Shown here in pieces: positions 44,768 through 54,396 of a DNA stretch of 64,000 nt; position 1 is the stretch's first letter; each line of letters begins with the position of its first letter. Made by a program: the position numbers and the translations under genes. The stretch is taken from contig CALTAJ010000001.1 of NCBI GenBank assembly GCA_943842245.1, positions 825,919 through 889,918 of the forward strand, in the 5' to 3' direction. The DNA is from an uncultured Flavobacteriaceae bacterium. GTDB taxonomy: Bacteria; Bacteroidota; Bacteroidia; Flavobacteriales; Flavobacteriaceae. Under the pieces are notes generated by a model. The model made no database searches. It saw only the letters and a program-made list of their open reading frames with translations, and was not told the DNA's origin.

Positions 44768-46966
44768 CTATTTTATTAAAAACGCAGAAAGCTCTTCCGC
44801 AAAACTGAGCATTAATTTGATCTCTTGGATACTAGACAAGCGATCCTTTCCTTTAATCAACAGATCAGAACCGTTTGATTCTATATGGAAAACAGGGTGG
44901 CTTTCAAAAAAATAAATCAATTCAGGAGTAAATAAATTACGGATAGCAGAATTATCATTGCCACTTAAATAAAATCGTTTTGAAAAGTCAGGGTGCTTTT
45001 TAAAATTTATATCGCTAAAACCAGCCCAATGATAAAGAGTTGTTCGAATGTCTTCTTTGTCCAAAACGAAAACAGGAAGCTTTATCGGACTTTTAAAAAG
45101 TAGAAATGTAGCTTTTAAGTCTTCTTTTGTTATAAAAGCACCTTCGGAAAATGAAAGGTCAAAAACACTAAAATTATTTTTCTTATTAAGTAATTTATTT
45201 AAGCCGTAATTAATAACCTTAGATTCAAAAAATAAAAACTGGCTAAGCCCTTTTGGGTTGTTATCGATTTTAGAAACATATTCCCAATTTAATTGTTGAC
45301 CAAGATCTTTTAAGTCATTCTGGCGGTTGGTTAACGAGTTACGAAGTCCAATTAAGGCATTTAGCGGAAGACTTTTTCGAACTGAAAAAGGATGATCAGT
45401 TTCTGAGGCGTGTATATCCAGACCTATTGTTTCAAAGATCCCTTGTTTTCTTTCAAAAGATCGATGATAATCATTTAATCCCTCCATTACAGTATGATCG
45501 ACAAAATCACAAAGAGAAAAGTCAACAATAGCATGTTCGTTTTCAGGAATTTGATCTAACTTCTTTTTTAGACGATAGAAATTCAAAAAACTGCAAAAGT
45601 TCTTAACGCTTACATAATAGTTTCCTGTTTGATCTTCCTGATACATTAATACGTTCGGTTTAAAAATATTTAAAGTGAAAATCAAAAGGTTTTTACTTAA
45701 AAATAGATGTGTTAAGAAAGTAAATACGATCCCAACTATAATCCCAAAAATTAGATTTGTAAGAAGAGTACTTACAAGTGTAATGGTAAAAATAAACGCT
45801 TGTTCGGGCCCAATTTTATAAATACGCAAGAAATTATCAGGTGAAGCTAGCTTATATCCTGTATAAACTAAAATAGCAGCCAAAGAAGTCAAAGGAATCA
45901 TTTGAATTTGTTTTCCCAAAAGCAAAACAAATAATACAAGAAAGGCAGAGTGAAAAAAGTTTGCAGAACGGTTTGTTGCACCATTATTTGTATTCACAGA
46001 GCTTCTTGCAATGACCGTAACAACATTTAGCCCCCCAAGAAAACCACTTACAATACTTGCAAGGCCTAGTGCACGAAGATCTTTATTTACGTTAGACCGC
46101 CTTTTTTTAGGGTCTAATTTATCAACAGCCTTTATGCTCAAAAGAGACTCAATAACAGCAATAAGGGTTATGGAAAAAACAACTCCAAGAAATTTCAAAT
46201 CAAAACTTTTATCAAACTCAGGCCTTGGAAAATCTGTCAATAAATTACTAGGAATACTAATCATTAAATCTTTACTAATCGGAGGGGCTTGATTTAAAAC
46301 CAAACTATAGTAATAACCAATCCCAACAGAAGCAACAACCACCCACATAGGTGCAGGAATCAAGTGGAACATGGGGTTGCGAATACGGCTATACAAAAAC
46401 AAGAAAATTAAACTTAAAAGCCCTAAAACTCCAGCAAAAGGATGAACTTTTAGGAAAGTCAAAAAGGATTCTGGAATCGAAACGAGCTGTTCTATAGTGT
46501 CACCTTTTACTGAACGAATTCCAAGCATTAAGTGAAACTGTTTAGCTAAAATTCCAATTCCAATCGCTGCTAACATTCCCTGAAGTGCGGTAGCTGGAAA
46601 AAATTCGCTCATCGCACCCATCCTCAAAACACCAAAAATAAAAAGCAGTACTCCAGAAAAAATAATAGCAGCCAAAGTATAAAGATATCCTTGATATAAG
46701 TCACCTTCCCCCAATATTGTGATTGCACCGAGCAAGACAATGACTAGACCATTACCAGGGCCCGCTATAGTAACATGAGAACCACCAAAAATTGAAACAA
46801 CTAGTCCACCTGCTATAGCGGCTATAATCCCAGATAAAGGAGGGGCCTCTGAGGCAATTGCAAGACCAAGGCCTAATGGTAATGCAATTAGAGAAACGAC
46901 AAAACCAGCAAAAACATTTTGAGGTAATTCTTTTACAAAAGAAAGCACAACATTTTTTTTACCCAT
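44768..46966 (-). CDS. SulP-family anion transporter with STAS-like and extra C-terminal region
   Basis: 732 residues. Residues about 1-430 form the membrane transporter (FVVSLIALPLGLGLAIASEAPPLSGIIAAIAGG, FGGSHVTIAGPGNGLVIVLLG, ALGLASIVSGFLGGLNVVTVIARSSVNTNNGA). About 465-560 is a STAS-like domain (HAIVDFSLCDFVDHTVMEGLNDY). A further 170 residues at the C-terminus have no family that I recognise. SulP proteins move sulfate, bicarbonate or other anions with Na+ or H+. The gene overlaps the UspA gene upstream by 8 bases, suggesting a transporter-regulator pair. Confidence 0.92.
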   Translation of the reverse strand: MGKKNVVLSFVKELPQNVFAGFVVSLIALPLGLGLAIASEAPPLSGIIAAIAGGLVVSIFGGSHVTIAGPGNGLVIVLLGAITILGEGDLYQGYLYTLAAIIFSGVLLFIFGVLRMGAMSEFFPATALQGMLAAIGIGILAKQFHLMLGIRSVKGDTIEQLVSIPESFLTFLKVHPFAGVLGLLSLIFLFLYSRIRNPMFHLIPAPMWVVVASVGIGYYYSLVLNQAPPISKDLMISIPSNLLTDFPRPEFDKSFDLKFLGVVFSITLIAVIESLLSIKAVDKLDPKKRRSNVNKDLRALGLASIVSGFLGGLNVVTVIARSSVNTNNGATNRSANFFHSAFLVLFVLLLGKQIQMIPLTSLAAILVYTGYKLASPDNFLRIYKIGPEQAFIFTITLVSTLLTNLIFGIIVGIVFTFLTHLFLSKNLLIFTLNIFKPNVLMYQEDQTGNYYVSVKNFCSFLNFYRLKKKLDQIPENEHAIVDFSLCDFVDHTVMEGLNDYHRSFERKQGIFETIGLDIHASETDHPFSVRKSLPLNALIGLRNSLTNRQNDLKDLGQQLNWEYVSKIDNNPKGLSQFLFFESKVINYGLNKLLNKKNNFSVFDLSFSEGAFITKEDLKATFLLFKSPIKLPVFVLDKEDIRTTLYHWAGFSDINFKKHPDFSKRFYLSGNDNSAIRNLFTPELIYFFESHPVFHIESNGSDLLIKGKDRLSSIQEIKLMLSFAEELSAFLIK

Positions 46967-47822
46967 TTGATTCAGATTGAATTATAAGTACGTCGGTCGG
47001 AAGTTCTGCAAGTATATGCTCCAAATCTTTTGGGAAAAAGCGATTCAAAAAAGTAGATTCTTCTTGAGCATTCATTATCAAAAGATCAGCTCGAACAATA
47101 CGAGCATAATGACCAATTGAATATCCTCTTCTTCCAAAAATACTTTGTGTTTCCCATTTGAGATTTCCTTTCTGCAGAGGAGGAATCTTTTTAACGATAT
47201 CACCTACTCGTATTTTTTCTTCTCTGTTAATTTTTTCTTTTTTCAAAGTAGCTTTCCTTAAGCTTCTATCGTCATCAACAGTGACGTTAACACGAGATTC
47301 ATCAATTTCTTCAACAAGAGTAATTTTTTGAGCCTCTATAGTATTACCAAAATAAAAAGACGCTTCGACGGTATCTTTTGTTTGAGGGCTGTCAAAACCG
47401 TTAACAACAATATGTTTACAGGGATTTCTTTCTACGGAGGGATTTAGCATCAATAAAACCGAGCAAGGAGCTTTTCGGGTCAGTTTACGCGCAATTGAAC
47501 CAAGATAAAAAGCCACTACTTTCTCACGCTTTAGAGCCCCTAAGAGAAGCAGGTCAACACTAAAATCAAAACATGCTTTAACTAATATTTTGACTGGTTC
47601 TCCCTGGATCCAATGTATATCTAATCTTTCAGGCTTTAAAGGACACTCATCTAAAAGCTTTTTAAAAGAAATTTCTTTTTCTGATGTTTTTTCACCAACA
47701 TGAATAAAAATCAAACTAGAATTAAAAAAAGAAGCCAGGCGAGTAACCTCAAAAATATTTGCCCTTAATGAGGGTGAAAAGGCAAAACCAAAAAGTAAGG
47801 TTTTAAAGGGTTTAAATGCCAT
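46959..47822 (-). CDS. Universal stress protein, tandem two-domain
   Basis: 287 residues holding two UspA domains. The first has LLFGFAFSPSLRANIFEVTRLASFF, VDLLLLGALKREKVVAFYLGSIARKLTRKAPCSVLLM (nucleotide-binding G-x2-G-x9-G(S/T)-type loop); the second has HIVVNGFDSPQTKDTVEASFYF and RADLLIMNAQEES. It may sense nucleotide or stress and control the SulP transporter encoded immediately downstream (8-base overlap); that link is inferred from gene order. Confidence 0.9.
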   Translation of the reverse strand: MAFKPFKTLLFGFAFSPSLRANIFEVTRLASFFNSSLIFIHVGEKTSEKEISFKKLLDECPLKPERLDIHWIQGEPVKILVKACFDFSVDLLLLGALKREKVVAFYLGSIARKLTRKAPCSVLLMLNPSVERNPCKHIVVNGFDSPQTKDTVEASFYFGNTIEAQKITLVEEIDESRVNVTVDDDRSLRKATLKKEKINREEKIRVGDIVKKIPPLQKGNLKWETQSIFGRRGYSIGHYARIVRADLLIMNAQEESTFLNRFFPKDLEHILAELPTDVLIIQSESNG

Positions 47823-47877
47823 GGTATAAAGCCGATTATTCTTAAACTGAATATAAGATTTTTTTTGGTTTCAAGCT

Positions 47878-48795
47878 TTAGTTCAATTCATGAATCCAAT
47901 TGAAAAGTAATTGCGGCCAGTCTTCTAAAGACCCCTTTCCTCTTGCCAATGCATAACCATGTCCACCCTTGGGATATAAATGCATTTCTGCTGAAACACC
48001 ATTTTTAATTAATGCATTATAAAACAATAAGCTATTTGCTATTGGAACTGCTTTATCATCAGCTGAATGAACTAAAAAAGCTGGAGGAGTATTTGGATTT
48101 ACATTAAGGTCATTAGAAAATTCATCAACTAAATCAGCTGAGGCATTTGGACCAATTAAATTATTTTTTGATCCTCCATGGTAATGTTTTTTATCAAAAG
48201 TAATAACAGGATAAATAAGAGCCATAAAATCAGGACGGGCATTAAAATGATCTATAGAGTCTTTTGAGTGAACTAGTGTTTCTCTATCATAATGAGTTCC
48301 CAGTGTTGAGGCCAAATGTCCTCCAGCTGAAAACCCCATTATACCAACTTTATTAGGATCAACACTCCATTTTTTTGCATGGAATCTAACTAGACGTATC
48401 GCTCTTTGTGCATCTTGTAGAGGGGCCCATTTTGGATCAATTATCGATTCTGATGTTGGAAGGCGATACTTCAAAACGAAAGCTGCAATTCCACTCGCGT
48501 TAAGAGCCTTTGCAAAGTCTGTACCCTCCCAATCATATGCTAAAAAACGGTAGCCCCCACCAGGAAATATTACAACAGCTTTTCCTGTTCGAATACTTTT
48601 AGAGGGTAAATAAATTTCAATACTTGGATTTTGGACATTTTCAATTCTAACAATGTCTGTTTCAGTTATTCTTTCCTTTTCTTGACTAACCTTTTGATTG
48701 GGAACAAAACCCTCTTGCCAAAGCAATAATTTTTCCTGTCCTTGGGCTTTAACAGAAAAAAAAAGGAAAAAGGCAATTGAAATTAAGCGAAGCAT
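47878..48795 (-). CDS. Alpha/beta hydrolase (BD-FAE-like esterase), exported
   Basis: 305 residues with a signal peptide (LISIAFFLFFSVKAQG). Fold markers: oxyanion-hole motif VIFPGGGYRFLAYDWEG, nucleophile elbow GFSAGGHLAS, and HSADDKAVPIANSLLFYNAL with GGHGYALARG (catalytic Asp and His). Relatives are acetyl-xylan or feruloyl esterases and sialate esterases. A periplasmic carbohydrate esterase is likely; substrate unknown. Encoded 33 bases after lepA. Confidence 0.9.
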   Translation of the reverse strand: MLRLISIAFFLFFSVKAQGQEKLLLWQEGFVPNQKVSQEKERITETDIVRIENVQNPSIEIYLPSKSIRTGKAVVIFPGGGYRFLAYDWEGTDFAKALNASGIAAFVLKYRLPTSESIIDPKWAPLQDAQRAIRLVRFHAKKWSVDPNKVGIMGFSAGGHLASTLGTHYDRETLVHSKDSIDHFNARPDFMALIYPVITFDKKHYHGGSKNNLIGPNASADLVDEFSNDLNVNPNTPPAFLVHSADDKAVPIANSLLFYNALIKNGVSAEMHLYPKGGHGYALARGKGSLEDWPQLLFNWIHELN

Positions 48796-48828
48796 ATAGA
48801 CTTATTTATTTAAAGATATAAATTATCC

Positions 48829-50625
48829 TTAGTCATTTAGTTTGAGAACAGCCATAAATGCTTGCTGAGGTATTTCCACATTACCTACCTGACGCATTTT
48901 CTTTTTACCCTTTTTTTGCTTTTCTAGTAATTTTCGTTTACGAGAGATATCTCCTCCATAGCACTTGGCAGTGACATCTTTTCTTAAAGCCTTTATAGTT
49001 TCTCTAGAAATGATTTTAGCTCCTATAGCTGCTTGAATTGGAATATCAAATTGTTGGCGAGGAATGAGCTCCCTCAATTTTTCACACATTTTTTTCCCAA
49101 TATTGTAGGCATTATCTGCATGAATTAAAGCAGAAAGCGCATCAACTTGATTAGAATTCAAAAGAACATCAACTTTAACTAATTTTGAAGGACGCATTCC
49201 AATTGGACTATAATCAAAAGACGCATACCCTTTTGATACTGTTTTCAGACGATCATAAAAGTCAAAAACTATTTCAGCTAAAGGCATGTCAAACGTGAGC
49301 TCAACCCTTTCCGGTGTAAGATAATTTTGATTTGTTATTTCCCCACGCTTTTCTATACTTAGCGACATAACATTTCCTACAAATTCAGATTTTGTAATAA
49401 TAGAAGCCTTAATGTATGGCTCTTCAACTCTATCGATAGCAGATGGATCTGGGAGGTCTGAAGGATTGTTGACCCATAAAACTTCATCTGGATTTTTTCT
49501 TGTAAAAGCCTGATAGGAAACATTAGGAACTGTTGTGATAACTGGCATATTGAACTCCCGCTCCAAACGTTCCTGAATTATTTCTAGGTGTAACATCCCA
49601 AGAAAACCACATCGAAATCCAAAGCCAAGAGCTGCGGAGCTTTCCGGAAAAAAAACCAGAGACGCATCATTTAACTGAAGCTTTTCCATGGAAGCCCTTA
49701 ATTCTTCATAGTCTTCAGTATCTACGGGATAAATTCCAGCAAAGACCATAGGTTTTACTTCTTCAAAACCGTCAATGGCATTTTGAGTTGGATTTTCAGG
49801 ACTTGTTATAGTGTCTCCAACCTTAACCTCTTTAGCTTCTTTTATCCCAGTAATAAGATAGCCAACGTCACCTGCAAAAATTTCTTTTTTTGGCTCTTGT
49901 GTTAGCTTTAAAGTACCTATCTCGTCAGCAGTGTAATTTTTTTCAGTCGCAATAAACTGAATTTTTTGTCCCTTTTTAATAGAGCCATTGATTACTCTAA
50001 AGTAAGTTTCTATACCCCGAAAAGGATTGTAAACTGAGTCGAAAATTAAAGCCTGTAAGGGTTGATCAAGGCTTCCCTTTGGAGCCGGAATCCGTTCAAT
50101 GATTTCTGTTAAGATCTCCTTAATTCCTTGACCAGTTTTAGCAGAGGCAGGAATTACATCTTCAGCTTTACACCCAAGTAAATTAATTATATCATCCGTT
50201 ACTTCATCCGGATTGGCAGAGGGTAAATCAATTTTATTAAGCACGGGGATGATTTCTAAGTCATTTTCAAGAGCTAAATAGAGGTTTGAAATAGTCTGAG
50301 CTTGAATGCTTTGAGCAGCATCAACAATTAATAATGCACCCTCACAGGCGGCAATTGAACGAGAAACTTCATAAGAAAAATCTACATGGCCAGGAGTATC
50401 TATTAGGTTAAGGATATAGTCTATTCCTCCAAACGTATATTCCATTTGAATTGCATGTGACTTAATTGTAATGCCTCGTTCTCGCTCCAAATCCATGTTG
50501 TCTAAAAGTTGGTCTTGTTTTTCACGATCTGTTACTGATCCTGTGAAATCGAGGAGTCGGTCTGCCAAGGTGCTTTTACCGTGGTCAATGTGGGCAATAA
50601 TACAAAAGTTTCTGATATTCTTCAT
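48829..50625 (-). CDS. lepA: Elongation factor 4 (LepA)
   Basis: Ribosome-binding GTPase. 598 residues from ATG 50625 ([25 protein letters not shown]). G1 AHIDHGKS, G3 DTPGHVDF, G4 NKID, and the LepA-specific C-terminal domain ([46 protein letters not shown]). A nine-codon in-frame extension to a TTG at 50652 overlaps the promoter box and is not used. An AAGGATGGAG sequence lies upstream of the ATG. Confidence 0.99.
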   Translation of the reverse strand: MKNIRNFCIIAHIDHGKSTLADRLLDFTGSVTDREKQDQLLDNMDLERERGITIKSHAIQMEYTFGGIDYILNLIDTPGHVDFSYEVSRSIAACEGALLIVDAAQSIQAQTISNLYLALENDLEIIPVLNKIDLPSANPDEVTDDIINLLGCKAEDVIPASAKTGQGIKEILTEIIERIPAPKGSLDQPLQALIFDSVYNPFRGIETYFRVINGSIKKGQKIQFIATEKNYTADEIGTLKLTQEPKKEIFAGDVGYLITGIKEAKEVKVGDTITSPENPTQNAIDGFEEVKPMVFAGIYPVDTEDYEELRASMEKLQLNDASLVFFPESSAALGFGFRCGFLGMLHLEIIQERLEREFNMPVITTVPNVSYQAFTRKNPDEVLWVNNPSDLPDPSAIDRVEEPYIKASIITKSEFVGNVMSLSIEKRGEITNQNYLTPERVELTFDMPLAEIVFDFYDRLKTVSKGYASFDYSPIGMRPSKLVKVDVLLNSNQVDALSALIHADNAYNIGKKMCEKLRELIPRQQFDIPIQAAIGAKIISRETIKALRKDVTAKCYGGDISRKRKLLEKQKKGKKKMRQVGNVEIPQQAFMAVLKLND

Positions 50626-50649
50626 ACAGCTCCATCCTTCATAGCAGTG

Positions 50650-50657
50650 CAAATATA
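50650..50657 (-). promoter_or_regulatory. TAnnTTTG promoter box (TATATTTG) of lepA
   Basis: TATATTTG on the minus strand, 24 bases before the lepA ATG at 50625; it overlaps the TTG that would otherwise extend the frame. Confidence 0.6.
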
Positions 50658-50774
50658 CAAGTTTGTATTTTGTGTCACCGCCCTTTAATAAAACTTTTAA
50701 ACTTGAGAAATGAATTATAAAGGATGAGAGAAAGCATGTTAATGAAAGAAATTTATAAAGCGCATTCTTTTCAT

Positions 50775-50782
50775 TACTTTTG
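50775..50782 (+). promoter_or_regulatory. TAnnTTTG promoter box (TACTTTTG) of dusB
   Basis: TACTTTTG ends 16 bases before the TTG start of dusB at 50799. Confidence 0.6.
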
Positions 50783-50798
50783 AAAAAATTTTAGCAAT

Positions 50799-51791
50799 TT
50801 GGTCAAAATCGGTGACATTAAATTAAATTCATTTCCATTACTTTTAGCCCCAATGGAGGACGTTAGCGATCCACCGTTTCGTGCTCTATGTAAGGAAGGA
50901 GGGGCTGATGTGGTCTACACTGAATTTATATCAAGTGAGGGGTTGATCCGTGACGCAGCTAAAAGTGTTCAAAAACTTGATATTTATGAGAAGGAGCGTC
51001 CAGTAGGTATTCAAATTTTTGGTGCGAATCTTGATTCGATGCTTCGCTCTGTAGAAATTGTAGAAGAAACGAATCCAGATATAATTGATATTAATTTTGG
51101 TTGTCCTGTAAAAAAAGTAGTTTGTAAAGGAGCCGGAGCAGGAATCCTCAAAGACATACCGAAGATGGTAAAATTAACTGAGGCCATGGTAAAGCACACG
51201 AATATTCCAGTTACTGTAAAAACTAGACTGGGGTGGGATCTTGATTCTATTAAAATTGTTGAGGTAGCAGAACGACTTCAAGATGCAGGTTGTGCAGCAA
51301 TATCTATCCATGGGAGAACACGTGCCCAAATGTATAAGGGGAATGCTGATTGGAGCCTCATTGCTAAGGTTAAAAATAATTCTAGAATGCATATCCCTAT
51401 ATTCGGAAATGGAGATGTTAACACACCTGAACGAGCTATGGAAATGAGAGACCAATATGGTTTAGACGGCGCTATGATAGGTAGAGCAAGTATTGGGAAT
51501 CCTTGGTTTTTCAACCAAGTAAAACATTTTATGGAGACGGGAGTTCATGCATCTTCACCCTCTATAGAAGAAAGAGTTGAAGTAGCACGAAGACATCTTG
51601 AAATGTCTGTTGCTTGGAAAGGAGAAGTATTAGGCGTGCTAGAAACACGTAGACATTACACAAATTACTTCAAGGGATATGATAATTTCAAGCCTTATCG
51701 AACAAGAATGGTTACATCTAATTGCTCAAGCGAAGTCTATAATGTCCTAAACGAAGTTCTTGAAAAATTCGCAACTCAAGAGGTGTCATAA
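50799..51791 (+). CDS. dusB: tRNA-dihydrouridine synthase (DusB type)
   Basis: FMN enzyme that reduces uridines in tRNA D-loops. 330 residues. Family motifs: LLLAPMEDVSDPPFRALCKEGGADVVYTEF, the catalytic Cys in INFGCPVKKVVCKGAGAGIL, VTVKTRLGWD, ISIHGRTRAQMYKG and DGAMIGRASIGNPW. The start is TTG at 50799, giving MVKIGDIKLNSFPLLLAPMEDV, which matches relatives; no in-frame ATG precedes the conserved block. The last 6 bases overlap the convergent permease gene. Confidence 0.96.
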   Translation: MVKIGDIKLNSFPLLLAPMEDVSDPPFRALCKEGGADVVYTEFISSEGLIRDAAKSVQKLDIYEKERPVGIQIFGANLDSMLRSVEIVEETNPDIIDINFGCPVKKVVCKGAGAGILKDIPKMVKLTEAMVKHTNIPVTVKTRLGWDLDSIKIVEVAERLQDAGCAAISIHGRTRAQMYKGNADWSLIAKVKNNSRMHIPIFGNGDVNTPERAMEMRDQYGLDGAMIGRASIGNPWFFNQVKHFMETGVHASSPSIEERVEVARRHLEMSVAWKGEVLGVLETRRHYTNYFKGYDNFKPYRTRMVTSNCSSEVYNVLNEVLEKFATQEVS

Positions 51792-52985
51792 TCTTATTTT
51801 TTTACTTAACCCACGAGTTGCCCAAGCCGAACTTATACTTCCAAGAATCATTAAAGTTCCAAATACAATTATAATATTCTTGAAATCAAAAATAATAGGA
51901 TATGCTAAGCTAGTTCCTGGGACATATATAAAAGGAAAATAGAATTGTATTAAAACCAATATAGACCCCAAAAACAAACCGATTAACCCCCCAAACCCAC
52001 AAATTAAAAGACCAAGAGAAAAGAATATTTTATGAATTCCCCTTGGATCTGCTCCAAAAGTTAACAGGGTATTTAGTTGAGACTTTTTATCTAAAATCAT
52101 CATTATAAGCGCACCAACTACATTAAATAAAGCTATAATCATCACAAGTGTAAAAATAAAATAGATAGCCAAATGTTCAATATTCAGCATACGATAAAGT
52201 GCCATATTTTGTTCTTCTCTTGAAACAATTCTGATAGGACTATTAAAAAAAGACCGGATACTATTTTCAAATGAAGACTTTTGAGTTCCAGGCATTGTTT
52301 TTAAAACAATAGAAGAATACTGGTTGGGTGCAAGCTCTAAAAGGTCTTGACCGAAAGATAGAGAAGAGAATATATACTTTTTATCTAAATCTTCACTAAT
52401 TTGATATAACCCTGAAACTATTGCTGGAGAGGAAGTGAAAGGATTTTGATCAAGTAAGGTTTGTCTATTTTTTTTTGGCATTGTGACATTTAAATACGAA
52501 TTGTAGTCATATACACTCAAACCCATGTTTCCAGCAATTCCAAATCCAACGACAACATCGGACCCTTTATGTGAAAGCCAGTCTCCAAGAGCAATCAAAT
52601 TTTCCAAGGGAACTACTTGTGTGTATTTAGGAGATACAGCTTTAAGAAAAGCAACTTGACTTTTTTCTTTAAAGGACAAAAAGACTTTTTCTTCAATTAG
52701 TGGTGCAACAGCATGAATTACTGAGAGATTTTCAATTTGATTTAAGGTTTGATCATTTACACTAAAAAATGAACCACGCTCAGGAAGTATTTCAAAGTCA
52801 GGATCAAAATTATTACTAAAAGAAAGGCCAAAGTCTTTAAGGCCAGAAAACGCACTTAGCACAATAAAAAGGCTAGTGGTAGAGACAACAACCATAAAAA
52901 AAGCAAAAGTGTTGATTCGATTTATTACGGTTTGTTTACTTTTCGAAAAAAAGTAGCGCAAAGCGATTTTTAAAGAGTATGTCAT
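51786..52985 (-). CDS. FtsX/LolE-type ABC transporter permease
   Basis: 399 residues: a first membrane helix (INTFAFFMVVVSTTSLFIVLSAFSG), a periplasmic MacB-like domain of about 200 residues, and three C-terminal helices (YFIFTLVMIIALFNVVGALIMMI, GLLICGFGGLIGLFLGSILVLI, IIVFGTLMILGSISSAWA). This topology is that of LolC/LolE and FtsX permeases, which work with a separate ATPase. In Bacteroidota such proteins may release lipoproteins. No ATPase gene is adjacent; it lies 7 bases after rbfA. Confidence 0.88.
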   Translation of the reverse strand: MTYSLKIALRYFFSKSKQTVINRINTFAFFMVVVSTTSLFIVLSAFSGLKDFGLSFSNNFDPDFEILPERGSFFSVNDQTLNQIENLSVIHAVAPLIEEKVFLSFKEKSQVAFLKAVSPKYTQVVPLENLIALGDWLSHKGSDVVVGFGIAGNMGLSVYDYNSYLNVTMPKKNRQTLLDQNPFTSSPAIVSGLYQISEDLDKKYIFSSLSFGQDLLELAPNQYSSIVLKTMPGTQKSSFENSIRSFFNSPIRIVSREEQNMALYRMLNIEHLAIYFIFTLVMIIALFNVVGALIMMILDKKSQLNTLLTFGADPRGIHKIFFSLGLLICGFGGLIGLFLGSILVLIQFYFPFIYVPGTSLAYPIIFDFKNIIIVFGTLMILGSISSAWATRGLSKKIRL

Positions 52986-52992
52986 TATTTAT

Positions 52993-53400
52993 TTAATGCT
53001 TATTTTTTCTCTGTTTTCCGTCATTATAAGAAATTTTGATTGGGTTCTCTCCGTTGCTTAGATCTTTTTCTATAGTCTCTATATAATCTAAGGAATCGTC
53101 TAGATAAAATTTTAATTCAGGAATTCTTCGTAGCTGGTTTTTCATCCTCTGAGATAAGTCGTGGCGAATTTGAAAACTACTATTCTTAATGTTTTCAAAA
53201 TAATTCAAAGCTGTATCGTTTGGAAAAACACTGAGATATATTTTAGCTATAGAAAGGTCAGCGGTTACGTGGACTTTGGTAATGGAAACCATTAGATTTG
53301 AGACACTACCTTTTCGAATCGCTTCTTGTAAAAGGGAAGCTATTTCTTGCTGTAGAACTGTATTAATTTTCTTTTGCCTAGGAGTTTCTTGTTTTTCCAT
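52993..53400 (-). CDS. rbfA: Ribosome-binding factor A
   Basis: 30S maturation factor. 135 residues with a KH-like fold: RQKKINTVLQQEIASLLQE, LMVSITKVHVTADLSIAKIYLSVFP, LRRIPELKFYLDDSLDYIETIE. Ends with a basic tail (DGKQRKNKH). Part of a leftward unit with the DUF2452 gene and the permease gene. Confidence 0.95.
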   Translation of the reverse strand: MEKQETPRQKKINTVLQQEIASLLQEAIRKGSVSNLMVSITKVHVTADLSIAKIYLSVFPNDTALNYFENIKNSSFQIRHDLSQRMKNQLRRIPELKFYLDDSLDYIETIEKDLSNGENPIKISYNDGKQRKNKH

Positions 53401-53427
53401 AATTTAAAAATAAAGAGAAAATAGAGC

Positions 53428-53823
53428 TTAAATACGCTCCCATTTATATTCACCATTTAAACGAAAAGATCCCAAATACTTTTTTTTCCATTGATTAGGC
53501 TCTATAAGAGAGAGGAAGGTGTTTTTTTCTCCCTGGTAAAGGAAATATAATTCACCAACAACCGGTTCAAATTTAAAATCTGCAGAATATACTTTTTGGG
53601 TGTCTGCAGCTTCAGAAACAAAGGATTTAATTTTTTTTTGAAGGTCAGTAAGTTCAGCTTGAAATTGTTTGGAAACTTTGTCAATCCCCTTTTTTTTAAA
53701 AGAATCAACATTAGGTACTTCAATGATTGGCCCATTTGGGCTACTTGCATAGGGTAAGAGTTTTGCAAAATAAGTTTCGTGATTTTCATTCCATACTATT
53801 GAATCTGACTTTTTTTCTTTCAA
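53428..53823 (-). CDS. DUF2452 family protein
   Basis: 131 residues, soluble, no signal or membrane helix. Recognised by PYASSPNGPIIEVPNVDSFKKKGIDKV, FKFEPVVGELYFLYQGEKNTFLSLIEPNQW and KYLGSFRLNGEYKW, the DUF2452 pattern widespread in Bacteroidota. Function unknown. Upstream of rbfA by 27 bases. Confidence 0.85.
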   Translation of the reverse strand: MKEKKSDSIVWNENHETYFAKLLPYASSPNGPIIEVPNVDSFKKKGIDKVSKQFQAELTDLQKKIKSFVSEAADTQKVYSADFKFEPVVGELYFLYQGEKNTFLSLIEPNQWKKKYLGSFRLNGEYKWERI

Positions 53824-53900
53824 AATAAATTTTTTAGTAAAGATAAGAAATGAGCAGTTAAAACTGGATTTCTAAAAAAAGCATTATATTAAAAGAAAAA

Positions 53901-54086
53901 ATGAACTTTTTAGAAAAATATTATCCTGTTCTACTTGCTTTTTTAAGCTTTCTTTACTCCATATATCTCTGGTTTTCAGGAAATCAGATGGAGGGAATTT
54001 ATGTTGGCCTATGGCCAGTAACTATATTAGCATTTGCTATTGCAATCCGTCAAAGACGAAACGAGGATAAAAACCCTGAAGGATGA
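53901..54086 (+). CDS. Small two-helix membrane protein, unknown
   Basis: 61 residues: two hydrophobic segments (YYPVLLAFLSFLYSIYLWF and GIYVGLWPVTILAFAIAI) with a charged tail QRRNEDKNPEG. No family recognised. Its TGA overlaps the start of the next small gene as ATGA, so the two are translated together and probably act together. Confidence 0.7.
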   Translation: MNFLEKYYPVLLAFLSFLYSIYLWFSGNQMEGIYVGLWPVTILAFAIAIRQRRNEDKNPEG

Positions 54087-54277
54087 ATAATCAAATAATG
54101 TTTGTTATCGGCTGTGTGATATTCGTCGTATATGTTTATTTTTTACTAAGCATAATAAGAAGACAGCACAAAATTCAAAATAAGGAGCACATGAACATTC
54201 ATGATTCAAATGATCTAGATGGCATGGGAAATCAAGGCCGAATTCCTGACAAAAAACCTCGAAACCGTGCAATGTAA
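54083..54277 (+). CDS. Small single-helix membrane protein, unknown
   Basis: 64 residues: one N-terminal membrane helix (IMFVIGCVIFVVYVYFLLSIIRR) followed by a polar, Asn/Asp/Lys-rich cytoplasmic-looking tail. No family recognised. Translationally coupled to the preceding 61-residue gene. Confidence 0.7.
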   Translation: MNNQIMFVIGCVIFVVYVYFLLSIIRRQHKIQNKEHMNIHDSNDLDGMGNQGRIPDKKPRNRAM

Positions 54278-54396
54278 TTTAGCTTAAATTGTTTGCTAAG
54301 CACCATTTCTATTAATTCTAGGTCTCCATCTAAGAAAGTTATAAATGAATTGCATAAGAAATCCATTTTAAAGTATCATTTTAACTTCCGCTAAAA

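Noticed and set aside
50626..50652. Nine-codon N-terminal extension of lepA from a TTG
   Set aside because: The extension overlaps the promoter box and is absent from the LepA family start MKNIRNF.
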